From contig NZ_CP011132.1 in the NCBI RefSeq assembly GCF_000981805.1, positions 744,001-808,000 on the forward strand: DNA of 64,000 bases, written 5' to 3'. The position numbers were made by a program, and so were the translations under genes. Positions within the stretch are counted from its first letter, which is position 1. Each line of letters opens with the position of its first letter. Positions 1 through 6,961 of the stretch are shown here, piece after piece. This DNA is from Citrobacter amalonaticus Y19. GTDB lineage: Bacteria > Pseudomonadota > Gammaproteobacteria > Enterobacterales > Enterobacteriaceae. The notes under the pieces were generated by a model that did no database searches, was not told the DNA's origin, and saw only the letters and a list, made by a program, of their open reading frames with translations.

Positions 1-11
1 CGGGATGTAAA

Positions 12-416
12 GTGAATACAACGCTGTTTCGATGGCCGGTTCGTGTCTATTACGAAGACACCGATGCCGGTGGTGTGGTTTATCACGCCAGTTACGTCGC
101 TTTTTATGAAAGAGCACGCACAGAGATGCTGCGTCATCATCACTTCAGTCAGCAGGTGCTGTTGGCTGAGCGAGTTGCCTTCGTGGTGCGGAAAATGACG
201 CTGGAATACTATGCGCCAGCGCGACTCGACGATATGCTCGAAATCCAAACAGAAATTACGTCAATGCGTGGCACCTCTTTGGTTTTCACGCAACGCATTG
301 TCAACGCAGAGAACACCGTGCTTAATGAAGCTGAGGTTCAGATTGTTTGCGTTGATCCACTCAAAATGAAGCCTCGTGCGCTTCCCAAGTCTATTGTCGC
401 GGAGTTTAAGCAGTGA
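12..416 (+). CDS. ybgC: Acyl-CoA thioesterase YbgC of the Tol-Pal operon
   Basis: Hotdog-fold acyl-CoA thioesterase of the 4-hydroxybenzoyl-CoA thioesterase family, cytoplasmic or membrane-associated, 134 residues, the usual length. The catalytic motif YYEDTDAGGVVYHASYV lies near residues 13-29, with the acidic residue of DTDAGG. The start is a GTG at 12 preceded by a GGATG purine stretch, as in the E. coli orthologue. It is the first gene of the tol-pal cluster, and its stop overlaps tolQ by four bases, so the two are translationally coupled. The substrate in the cell is not settled by sequence; phospholipid-linked acyl-CoA or acyl-ACP has been proposed for the family. Confidence 0.96.
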   Translation: MNTTLFRWPVRVYYEDTDAGGVVYHASYVAFYERARTEMLRHHHFSQQVLLAERVAFVVRKMTLEYYAPARLDDMLEIQTEITSMRGTSLVFTQRIVNAENTVLNEAEVQIVCVDPLKMKPRALPKSIVAEFKQ

Positions 417-1105
417 CTGACATGAATATCCTTGATTTGTTCCTGAAGGCAAGCCTTCTGGTTAAACTTATCATGTTGATTTTGATTGGTTTTTCAATCG
501 CATCCTGGGCCATCATTATCCAGCGGACACGTATTCTTAACGCGGCAGCGCGTGAAGCCGAAGCGTTTGAAGACAAATTCTGGTCCGGAATCGAACTCTC
601 TCGCCTGTATCAGGAGAGCCAGGGACGTCGTGATAATCTGGCGGGTTCGGAACAAATCTTCTATAGCGGGTTCAAAGAGTTTGCGCGATTGCATCGGGCA
701 AACAACCATGCGCCAGAAGCGGTGGTTGAAGGCGCATCTCGAGCGATGCGGATCTCGATGAACCGTGAACTTGAAACGCTGGAAACGCATATTCCGTTCC
801 TCGGCACCGTGGGTTCCATCAGCCCGTATATCGGTCTGTTCGGTACCGTGTGGGGGATCATGCATGCGTTTATCGCTCTCGGGGCGGTAAAACAGGCGAC
901 ATTGCAAATGGTTGCACCGGGTATCGCAGAAGCACTGATCGCGACCGCAATCGGTCTGTTCGCCGCGATCCCGGCGGTCATGGCCTATAACCGACTGAAT
1001 CAGCGCGTTAACAAACTGGAACTGAATTACGACAACTTTATGGAAGAGTTCACCGCGATTCTGCACCGTCAGGCGTTTACCAGCACCGAGAGTAACAAGG
1101 GGTAA
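413..1105 (+). CDS. tolQ: Tol-Pal system proton channel subunit TolQ
   Basis: Inner-membrane protein of the TolQ/ExbB/MotA family that forms with TolR the proton-motive-force-driven motor energising TolA. It has 230 residues, the usual length, and three hydrophobic segments: an N-terminal one at about 15-37 and two after the cytoplasmic loop at about 135-160 and 170-195. The SISPYIGLFGTVWGIM stretch before the second helix is typical. The GTG start at 413 sits inside the ybgC stop (GTGA overlap). tolR follows after 3 bp. Nothing is atypical, and it is almost identical to the E. coli protein as I know it. Confidence 0.98.
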   Translation: MTDMNILDLFLKASLLVKLIMLILIGFSIASWAIIIQRTRILNAAAREAEAFEDKFWSGIELSRLYQESQGRRDNLAGSEQIFYSGFKEFARLHRANNHAPEAVVEGASRAMRISMNRELETLETHIPFLGTVGSISPYIGLFGTVWGIMHAFIALGAVKQATLQMVAPGIAEALIATAIGLFAAIPAVMAYNRLNQRVNKLELNYDNFMEEFTAILHRQAFTSTESNKG

Positions 1106-1108
1106 ACC

Positions 1109-1537
1109 ATGGCCAGATCGCGTGGACGAGGTCGTCGCGAACTCAAGTCCGAAATCAATATTGTACCGTTGCTGGACGTATTGCTGGTGCTGCTGCTGAT
1201 CTTTATGGCGACGGCGCCGATCATCACCCAGAGTGTGGAAGTTGATCTGCCGGATGCGACCGAGTCGCAGGCGGTGAGCAGTAACGACAATCCACCGGTC
1301 ATTATTGAAGTTTCCGGAGTAGGGCAGTACAGCGTGGTGGTTGAGAAAGATCGTATGGATCAACTGCCGCCGGAACAGGTGATCGCCGAAGCGAAAAGCC
1401 GCCTGGAGTCCAATCCGAAAACGGTCTTCTTGATCGGGGGCGCGAAAGACGTGCCTTACGATGAAATAATTAAAGCGCTGAACTTGTTGCACAGTGCGGG
1501 TGTGAAGTCGGTTGGCTTAATGACGCAGCCTATCTGA
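1109..1537 (+). CDS. tolR: Tol-Pal system protein TolR
   Basis: ExbD/TolR family, 142 residues. It has a short cytoplasmic N-terminus, one transmembrane helix (about residues 17-37, LLDVLLVLLLIFMATAPII) that carries the conserved proton-relay aspartate in LLDVL, then a periplasmic domain that engages peptidoglycan. It partners TolQ and TolA in outer-membrane constriction at division. The ATG lies 3 bp after the tolQ stop, and AAGGGG upstream serves as ribosome binding site. The gap to tolA is 62 bp. Confidence 0.98.
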   Translation: MARSRGRGRRELKSEINIVPLLDVLLVLLLIFMATAPIITQSVEVDLPDATESQAVSSNDNPPVIIEVSGVGQYSVVVEKDRMDQLPPEQVIAEAKSRLESNPKTVFLIGGAKDVPYDEIIKALNLLHSAGVKSVGLMTQPI

Positions 1538-1599
1538 TCATTTGCGTCTCTGGTTTGAAAGAGAGCGTGTAACAGGCGAACAGTTTTTGGGAACCGAGA

Positions 1600-2793
1600 G
1601 TGTCAAAGGCAACCGAACAAAACGACAAGCTCAAACGGGCGATAATTATTTCAGCGGTACTGCATGTCATTCTATTTGCAGTCCTGATCTGGAGTTCGTT
1701 CGATGAGCATATAGAGGCTTCAGCCGGCGGCGGCGGTGGTTCTTCCATCGATGCCGTGATGGTTGATCCTGGCGCCGTGGTTCAGCAGTACGAACGTCAG
1801 CAGCAGCAACAGTCAAGTGCGCAGCGTGCCAAAGAGCAACGAGAGAAACTGGAGCAGCAGCAGGCGGAAGAGCTTCGTGAGAAGCAGGCTGCCGAACAAG
1901 AACGGCTTAAGCAGATTGAGAAAGAACGTTTAGCGGCTCAGGAACAGCAGAAGCAGGCTGAGGCTGATACGAAGAAAGCGCAAGAACAGCAGAAACAGGC
2001 AGAAGAAGCGGCGCGGAAAGCCGCAGCGGATGCCAAAGCGAAAGCTGACGCGCAGGTGAAAGAAGCTGCCGAAGCCGCGAAGAAAGCGGCGGCGGATGCG
2101 CAGAAAAAAGCCGAAGCAGAAGCAGCAAAAGCCGCTGCTGACGCGAAGAAGAAAGCGGAAGCAGAAGCGGCTAAAGCGGCTGCCGACGCGAAGAAGAAAG
2201 TTGAGGCAGAGGCCGCTAAGCAAGCTGCCGCGGAAAAAGCGGCTGCAGCCAAAGCCGCCGCCGCCGAGAAAGCCGCTGCTGAGAAAAAAGCAGCCGCAGA
2301 AAAGGCCGCCGCTGATAAAAAAGCTGCAGCTGAGAAAGCCGCTGCCGATAAGAAAGCAGCAGCCGATAAAGCCGCTGCGGCCAAAAAGGCGGCTGCGGCA
2401 TCCGGCGTTGACGATCTATTTGGCGAGCTCAGCTCCGGTAAGAATGCGCCGAAAACTGGCGGTGGGGCGAAAGGAAGCAATGCGTCGCCTTCAGGAAGTG
2501 GTAACACTAAGAATAACGGCGCTTCTGGCGCTGAAATCAACGACTACAAGAACCAGATTGTGGCGGCTATATCTAGCAGACTTAACGACAAATCGCTGTA
2601 TGCCGGGAAAACGTGCAAGTTGCATATTAAACTGGCTACTGATGGAATGGTGTTGAGCGTTGAATCTGAAGGTGGTGATGAAGCATTGTGCCAGGCAGCT
2701 CTTGTGGCTGTAAACCAGGCAAAATTACCTAAGCCACCGACTCAGGCTGTCTATGAGGTGTTCAAAGATGCAGCGTTGAATTTTAAGCCATAA
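1600..2793 (+). CDS. tolA: Tol-Pal system spanning protein TolA
   Basis: Periplasm-spanning protein linking TolQR to TolB and Pal. 397 residues from a GTG start: a short cytoplasmic segment, one transmembrane helix (about 14-34), a glycine-rich hinge (AGGGGGS), a long Ala/Lys/Glu/Gln helical domain II built of degenerate AAADAKKKAEAE-type repeats up to about residue 268, a Gly/Ser/Asn linker, and a globular C-terminal domain III with two cysteines (GKTCK and EALCQ). It is about 24 residues shorter than the E. coli protein as I recall it (421). The difference is in the repeat-rich domain II, where copy number varies between species. Confidence 0.97.
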   Translation: MSKATEQNDKLKRAIIISAVLHVILFAVLIWSSFDEHIEASAGGGGGSSIDAVMVDPGAVVQQYERQQQQQSSAQRAKEQREKLEQQQAEELREKQAAEQERLKQIEKERLAAQEQQKQAEADTKKAQEQQKQAEEAARKAAADAKAKADAQVKEAAEAAKKAAADAQKKAEAEAAKAAADAKKKAEAEAAKAAADAKKKVEAEAAKQAAAEKAAAAKAAAAEKAAAEKKAAAEKAAADKKAAAEKAAADKKAAADKAAAAKKAAAASGVDDLFGELSSGKNAPKTGGGAKGSNASPSGSGNTKNNGASGAEINDYKNQIVAAISSRLNDKSLYAGKTCKLHIKLATDGMVLSVESEGGDEALCQAALVAVNQAKLPKPPTQAVYEVFKDAALNFKP

Positions 2794-2902
2794 GCGGAAC
2801 CGGTGCGGTGACTGCTACCGGGTTCTGATAGTGTTGTGTAATTGAGTTTGTTAACCTTCTGCCACATTATCCAGGGCTATCTGTTCGGATAAGGGAGATA
2901 TA

Positions 2903-4195
2903 ATGAAGCAGGCATTACGATTAGCTTTTGGTTTTTTTATACTGTTAGCTGCATCAGCGCATGCAACAGTAAGCATTGATATCACGGACTGGAACGACTC
3001 GGCGCGTCCGATTGGCGTTGTGCCATTCCAGTGGGCGGGGCCGGGTGCTGCACCTGAAGATATCGGTGGTATCGTTGGCGCAGACCTGCGCAACAGCGGT
3101 AAATTCAATCCGTTAGACCGGTCTCGTTTGCCACAGCAACCAGGGACTGCGCAGGAAGTACAACCTGCTGCCTGGTCTGCGCTGGGGATTGACGCGGTTG
3201 TGGTCGGTCAGGTGACTCCTAATCCGGACGGTTCCTACAATGTCGCTTATCAACTGGTTGACACCGGCGGCGCACCGGGTACTGTACTGGCTCAGAACTC
3301 CTACAAAGTGAACAAGCAGTGGCTGCGTTATGCCGGCCATACTGCCAGTGACGAAGTGTTTGAGAAACTGACCGGTATTAAAGGCGCATTCCGTACCCGT
3401 ATCGCGTATGTTGTTCAGACTAACGGCGGCCAGTTCCCGTATGAACTGCGCGTGTCTGACTATGATGGCTACAACCAGTTTGTGGTCCACCGTTCACCGC
3501 AGCCGTTGATGTCTCCGGCCTGGTCTCCGGACGGTTCTAAACTGGCGTATGTGACTTTCGAAAGCGGCCGTTCTGCGCTGGTTATCCAGACGCTGTCAAA
3601 CGGTGCGGTTCGTCAGGTTGCATCATTCCCGCGTCACAACGGTGCGCCGGCGTTTTCTCCGGATGGCAGCAAACTGGCATTTGCCCTGTCTAAAACCGGG
3701 AGTCTGAACCTGTATGTGATGGATATTGGCTCAGGCCAGATTCGTCAGGTGACCGATGGTCGCAGCAACAATACGGAGCCGACCTGGTTCCCGGACAGCC
3801 AGAACCTGGCCTTTACGTCGGATCAGGCGGGTCGTCCGCAAGTGTATAAAGTTAACGTTAACGGCGGTGCTCCGCAGCGTATTACCTGGGAAGGTTCACA
3901 AAACCAGGATGCTGATGTCAGCAGCGACGGCAAATTTATGGTAATGGTAAGCTCAAATAGTGGGCAGCAACACATTGCCAAACAAGATCTGGTAGCGGGT
4001 GGCGTACAAGTTCTGTCGTCAACGTTCCTGGACGAAACGCCAAGTCTGGCACCTAACGGCACTATGGTAATCTACAGCTCTTCTCAGGGGATGGGATCCG
4101 TGCTGAATTTGGTTTCTACAGATGGGCGTTTCAAAGCGCGTCTTCCGGCAACTGATGGACAGGTAAAATTCCCTGCCTGGTCGCCGTATCTGTGA
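2903..4195 (+). CDS. tolB: Tol-Pal system beta-propeller protein TolB
   Basis: Periplasmic protein that binds Pal and TolA, 430 residues. A signal peptide (MKQALRLAFGFFILLAASAHA, cleavage after AHA near residue 21) precedes an alpha/beta N-terminal domain and a C-terminal six-bladed propeller marked by repeated SPDGSKLAY/F-type motifs from about residue 205 onward. AAGGGAG immediately before the ATG is a strong ribosome binding site. It is separated from tolA by 109 bp that holds a stem-loop-like stretch and could carry the internal promoter known upstream of tolB in E. coli. Confidence 0.98.
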   Translation: MKQALRLAFGFFILLAASAHATVSIDITDWNDSARPIGVVPFQWAGPGAAPEDIGGIVGADLRNSGKFNPLDRSRLPQQPGTAQEVQPAAWSALGIDAVVVGQVTPNPDGSYNVAYQLVDTGGAPGTVLAQNSYKVNKQWLRYAGHTASDEVFEKLTGIKGAFRTRIAYVVQTNGGQFPYELRVSDYDGYNQFVVHRSPQPLMSPAWSPDGSKLAYVTFESGRSALVIQTLSNGAVRQVASFPRHNGAPAFSPDGSKLAFALSKTGSLNLYVMDIGSGQIRQVTDGRSNNTEPTWFPDSQNLAFTSDQAGRPQVYKVNVNGGAPQRITWEGSQNQDADVSSDGKFMVMVSSNSGQQHIAKQDLVAGGVQVLSSTFLDETPSLAPNGTMVIYSSSQGMGSVLNLVSTDGRFKARLPATDGQVKFPAWSPYL

Positions 4196-4229
4196 TAATA
4201 AATAATTGATTAATAAAGGAATCATTGAA

Positions 4230-4748
4230 ATGCAACTGAACAAAGTGCTGAAAGGGCTGATGATTGCTCTGCCTGTTATGGCTATTGCGGCATGTTCTTC
4301 TAACAAGAACGCCAGCAATGACGGCAGCGAAGGCATGCTGGGTGCCGGCACTGGTATGGATGCAAACGGCAGCGGCAACATGTCCTCCGAAGAGCAGGCT
4401 CGTCTGCAGATGCAACAGCTGCAGCAGAACAACATCGTTTACTTCGATCTGGACAAGTACGATATCCGTTCTGACTTTGCTGCAATGCTGGATGCACACG
4501 CTAACTTCCTGCGTAGCAACCCGTCTTACAAAGTCACCGTAGAAGGTCACGCGGACGAACGTGGTACTCCTGAGTACAACATCTCCCTGGGTGAACGTCG
4601 TGCGAACGCCGTTAAGATGTACCTGCAGGGTAAAGGCGTTTCTGCTGACCAGATCTCCATCGTTTCTTACGGTAAAGAAAAACCTGCAGTACTGGGTCAC
4701 GACGAAGCGGCTTACTCCAAAAACCGTCGTGCCGTACTGGTTTACTAA
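4230..4748 (+). CDS. pal: Peptidoglycan-associated lipoprotein Pal
   Basis: Outer-membrane lipoprotein that binds meso-diaminopimelate of peptidoglycan through an OmpA-like C-terminal domain. 172 residues. The lipobox is MAIAAC with the lipidated cysteine at about residue 21. The OmpA-like domain carries VEGHADERGTPEYNISLGERRA, with the expected Asp and Arg ligands. I take the ATG at 4230 (MQLNKVLKG), preceded by AAAGGAAT; the longer frame from 4206 would place eight extra residues before the signal peptide. cpoB follows after 9 bp. Confidence 0.98.
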   Translation: MQLNKVLKGLMIALPVMAIAACSSNKNASNDGSEGMLGAGTGMDANGSGNMSSEEQARLQMQQLQQNNIVYFDLDKYDIRSDFAAMLDAHANFLRSNPSYKVTVEGHADERGTPEYNISLGERRANAVKMYLQGKGVSADQISIVSYGKEKPAVLGHDEAAYSKNRRAVLVY

Positions 4749-4757
4749 GAGAATTGC

Positions 4758-5552
4758 ATGAGCAGTAACTTCAGACATCATCTGTTGAGTCTGTCGTTAC
4801 TGGTTGGCATAGCGGCCCCATGGGCCGCTTTTGCTCAGGCGCCAATCAGTAGTGTCGGCTCAGGCTCGGTCGAAGACCGTGTCACTCAACTCGAGCGTAT
4901 TTCTAACGCTCACAGTCAGCTTTTAACCCAACTCCAGCAGCAACTCTCTGATAATCAGGCCGATATCGACTCCCTGCGTGGTCAAATCCAGGAAAGTCAG
5001 TATCAACTGAATCAGGTTGTTGAGCGTCAGAAGCAGATCCTGCTGCAGATGGACAGTTTGAGCAGTGGCGGCGCTGCCGCGCAACCTACAGGCGGTGATC
5101 AGAGCGGAGCAGCAACGGGGGCAGCGACACCTGCGCCTGATGCGGGTGCTGCGACGTCGGGAGCGCCGGTACAAAGCGGTGACGCGAATACCGATTACAA
5201 TGCGGCAATCGCTCTGGTGCAGGATAAATCCCGCCAGGATGATGCGATTGTGGCATTCCAGAACTTCATCAAAAAGTACCCTGATTCGACCTATCAGCCG
5301 AATGCCAACTATTGGCTCGGTCAGTTGAATTACAACAAGGGTAAAAAAGATGATGCCGCGTTTTATTTTGCTTCGGTGGTAAAGAACTACCCGAAGTCAC
5401 CTAAGGCTGCAGACGCGATGTATAAAGTTGGCGTGATCATGCAGGACAAAGGTGACAGTGCGAAAGCAAAAGCGGTATATCAGCAGGTTATCAGCAAATA
5501 CCCAGGTACCGAAGGCGCGAAGCAAGCGCAAAAACGTCTTGGCGCGATGTAA
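4758..5552 (+). CDS. cpoB: Cell division coordinator CpoB (YbgF)
   Basis: Periplasmic TolA- and PBP1B-interacting protein that couples peptidoglycan synthesis to outer-membrane constriction. 264 residues: signal peptide (cleavage near AFA, residue 26), a trimerising coiled coil at about 40-100 (glutamine-rich LTQLQQQLSDNQAD), an Ala/Gly/Pro/Thr linker at about 105-143, and a C-terminal TPR domain (YNAAIALVQ, FIKKYPDSTYQPNANYWLGQLNYNKG, YPKSPKAADAMYKVG). Last gene of the tol-pal operon; a hairpin follows at 5564-5591. Confidence 0.97.
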   Translation: MSSNFRHHLLSLSLLVGIAAPWAAFAQAPISSVGSGSVEDRVTQLERISNAHSQLLTQLQQQLSDNQADIDSLRGQIQESQYQLNQVVERQKQILLQMDSLSSGGAAAQPTGGDQSGAATGAATPAPDAGAATSGAPVQSGDANTDYNAAIALVQDKSRQDDAIVAFQNFIKKYPDSTYQPNANYWLGQLNYNKGKKDDAAFYFASVVKNYPKSPKAADAMYKVGVIMQDKGDSAKAKAVYQQVISKYPGTEGAKQAQKRLGAM

Positions 5553-5563
5553 TGCACAGCATG

Positions 5564-5591
5564 CGACCAGAAATCGAATTATTTCTGGTCG
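5564..5591 (+). terminator. Hairpin after cpoB, possible weak terminator
   Basis: An 11-bp perfect stem (CGACCAGAAAT / ATTTCTGGTCG) with a 6-base loop 11 bp after the cpoB stop. No T run follows, so it is a poor intrinsic terminator and may instead protect the 3' end of the tol-pal mRNA. Confidence 0.5.
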
Positions 5592-5638
5592 TGTCGTGCG
5601 ATTCCTAAGCAGTTGAGTGATCTACATCGAAATTTTTG

Positions 5639-5672
5639 TTGCGCTCAAATCTGAAATCAGTAATATATGCCG
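5639..5672 (+). promoter_or_regulatory. Promoter of the lysine/valine tRNA operon
   Basis: TTGCGC at 5639-5644 and TAATAT at 5661-5666 are spaced by 16 bp and followed by a GC-rich discriminator (GCCGCCG). This is the typical arrangement of stringently controlled stable-RNA promoters. The first tRNA begins about 50 bp downstream. Confidence 0.65.
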
Positions 5673-5716
5673 CCGTTGCCAAGGGATATCAAACAAACCA
5701 AAAGCAGCGCAAAAGT

Positions 5717-5792
5717 GGGTCGTTAGCTCAGTTGGTAGAGCAGTTGACTTTTAATCAATTGGTCGCAGGTTCGAATCCTGCACGACCCACCA
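5717..5792 (+). tRNA. lysT: tRNA-Lys (TTT)
   Basis: 76-nt tRNA with encoded CCA. Cloverleaf: acceptor GGGTCGT / ACGACCC, D arm AGCTCAGTTGGTAGAGC, anticodon TTT at 5750-5752 in loop CTTTTAA, T arm GTTCGAATC. First gene of the cluster. Confidence 0.98.
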
Positions 5793-5816
5793 ATCGTTCT
5801 GGTGGACGCGAGAGTA

Positions 5817-5891
5817 GAACGTGAAGGATAACGTTGCGAAAGCAACGGCCCGTAGGGCGAGGCGAAGCCGAGTCATCCTGCACACCCACCA
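5817..5891 (+). repeat. tRNA-operon spacer repeat, copy 1 (tRNA 3'-end remnant)
   Basis: The sequence starts GAACGTGAAGGATAACG and contains three short GNRA-like hairpins in a row (CGTTGC/GCAACG, GCCC/GGGC with a changed loop, GGC/GCC). It ends CATCCTGCACACCCACCA, a slightly altered copy of the tRNA-Lys 3' end that lacks one G. Copies 2 and 3 at 6104 and 6458 are 76 bp each and identical to one another. Confidence 0.85.
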
Positions 5892-5925
5892 CTTAAAGAT
5901 GGAAACATCTTACCAGCGTAGTATC

Positions 5926-6001
5926 GGGTGATTAGCTCAGCTGGGAGAGCACCTCCCTTACAAGGAGGGGGTCGGCGGTTCGATCCCGTCATCACCCACC
6001 A
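5926..6001 (+). tRNA. valT: tRNA-Val (TAC)
   Basis: 76-nt tRNA with encoded CCA. Acceptor GGGTGAT / ATCACCC, anticodon TAC within CTTACAA, T arm GTTCGATCC. It lies between the first two tRNA-Lys genes as in the E. coli lysT-valT-lysW order. A second valine gene, present in E. coli, is missing here. Confidence 0.98.
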
Positions 6002-6004
6002 CTC

Positions 6005-6080
6005 GGGTCGTTAGCTCAGTTGGTAGAGCAGTTGACTTTTAATCAATTGGTCGCAGGTTCGAATCCTGCACGACCCACCA
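6005..6080 (+). tRNA. tRNA-Lys (TTT), second copy
   Basis: Identical in sequence to the tRNA-Lys at 5717. It starts 3 bp after tRNA-Val. It is the first element of a 175-bp segment (6005-6179) that recurs exactly at 6359-6533. Confidence 0.98.
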
Positions 6081-6103
6081 ATTAAACATCGTACTTAGAT
6101 GTT

Positions 6104-6179
6104 GAACGTGAAGGATAACGTTGCGCTAGCAACGGCCCGAAGGGCGAGGCGAAGCCGAGTCATCCTGCACGACCCACCA
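6104..6179 (+). repeat. tRNA-operon spacer repeat, copy 2 (tRNA 3'-end remnant)
   Basis: 76 bp, separated from the preceding tRNA by 23 bp. It ends with an exact copy of the last 18 bases of tRNA-Lys (TCCTGCACGACCCACCA preceded by A). The three consecutive hairpins CGTTGC-GCTA-GCAACG, GCCC-GAA-GGGC and GGC-GAA-GCC are intact. It is comparable in principle to the rtT repeats of the E. coli tyrT operon. Confidence 0.85.
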
Positions 6180-6236
6180 ATTTAATATTAAATATCGAAT
6201 TGGTGCCGAGTAAAATCTTTCAGGTAACACCCGAAT

Positions 6237-6312
6237 GGGGCGTTAGCTCAGTTGGTAGAGCAGTTGACTTTTAATCAATTGGTCGCAGGTTCGAATCCTG
6301 CACGCCCCACCA
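6237..6312 (+). tRNA. tRNA-Lys (TTT), acceptor-stem variant
   Basis: 76 nt, identical to the other tRNA-Lys genes except for the fourth acceptor pair, which is G-C instead of U-A (GGGGCGT / ACGCCCC). Both sides changed together, so the stem is kept and the gene is likely functional. Confidence 0.97.
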
Positions 6313-6358
6313 ATATTAAAGTGGGTTCCTGAAAAGAATAAAGCAGTAAATCCCATAT

Positions 6359-6434
6359 GGGTCGTTAGCTCAGTTGGTAGAGCAGTTGACTTTTAATCAA
6401 TTGGTCGCAGGTTCGAATCCTGCACGACCCACCA
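6359..6434 (+). tRNA. tRNA-Lys (TTT), last copy of the cluster
   Basis: Same sequence as the copies at 5717 and 6005. It forms, with the following spacer and 3'-end remnant, an exact duplicate of 6005-6179. The operon terminator lies about 105 bp further on. Confidence 0.98.
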
Positions 6435-6457
6435 ATTAAACATCGTACTTAGATGTT

Positions 6458-6533
6458 GAACGTGAAGGATAACGTTGCGCTAGCAACGGCCCGAAGGGCG
6501 AGGCGAAGCCGAGTCATCCTGCACGACCCACCA
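6458..6533 (+). repeat. tRNA-operon spacer repeat, copy 3 (tRNA 3'-end remnant)
   Basis: Identical to copy 2 over 76 bp and preceded by the same 23-bp spacer. It ends in the tRNA-Lys 3' sequence with CCA at 6531-6533, immediately upstream of the operon terminator. Confidence 0.85.
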
Positions 6534-6537
6534 GTGT

Positions 6538-6565
6538 AAAAAGGCGCCCTAAAGGCGCCTTTTTG
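6538..6565 (+). terminator. Intrinsic terminator of the tRNA operon
   Basis: AAAAAGGCGCC-CTAAA-GGCGCCTTTTT: an 11-bp symmetric stem with A and T flanks, directly after the last spacer repeat. Confidence 0.9.
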
Positions 6566-6870
6566 CTATACACAGAATTTAACGATTCGAACCTGCGTCA
6601 CGCCTGATGACGCTTCGCTTATCAGGCCTACAATGATTGATCTGGTCAATGGCTACGCCCTGCACGAACCACCAGTGTAAAAGAGGGCGCTTGCGGCGCA
6701 CAGAATTTAACGATTCAAACCTGCGTCACGCCTGATGGCGCTTCGCTTATCAGACCTACAATGATTGAGCTGGTCAATGGCTACGCCCTTGTAGGCCGGA
6801 TAAGACGTCAGTCGCCATCCGGCGTTAGCAAGCGCAATTGTTGTGACTTTTGCCGCTCAATCCGCTATCT
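6566..6870. repeat. Tandem-duplicated intergenic stretch and REP before nadA
   Basis: A direct duplication: CACAGAATTTAACGATTC at 6571 recurs at 6699 and similarity continues for about 90 bp through a REP-like hairpin (ACGCCTGATGNCGCTTCGCTTATCAG) to CTACGCCCT. Between the copies, 6662-6682 repeats the tRNA 3' end plus the start of the terminator region (GCACGAACCACCAGTGTAAAA) in decayed form. A typical REP (GTAGGCCGGATAAG...CGCCATCCGGCG) lies at 6791-6824. No gene is seen in this stretch. Confidence 0.8.
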
Positions 6871-6888
6871 TGTTTAGCATATAAAACA
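6871..6888 (+). promoter_or_regulatory. NadR operator of nadA-pnuC
   Basis: TGTTTAGCATATAAAACA matches the NadR box pattern TGTTTA-N6-TAAACA with one mismatch. It lies about 70 bp before nadA, as in E. coli. NadR represses nadA-pnuC when NAD is plentiful. Confidence 0.8.
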
Positions 6889-6961
6889 AATATGACCGAA
6901 CATGGCATGCATCACGCCTTAAGTCGGTTATTTCGTTAAGCCAGTAAAACGAGAAAGCATG

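Noticed and set aside
494..1492. 332-codon minus-strand frame across tolQ-tolR
   Set aside because: It lies antisense to two well-conserved genes, has no ribosome site and unusual composition, and reflects third-position GC.
1938..2540. Alanine-rich 200-residue minus-strand frame in tolA
   Set aside because: It is the reverse reading of the Ala/Lys helical repeat of TolA; low complexity only.
5636..5824. 62-codon frame over the first tRNA-Lys
   Set aside because: It reads through a tRNA gene (GSLAQLVEQLTFNQLVAGSN), a common false call.
5700..6960. tRNA cluster as an integration site of a prophage or island
   Set aside because: No integrase or phage gene, and nadA follows directly as in E. 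coli. The repeated tRNA 3' ends are spacer repeats, not att sites flanking foreign DNA.
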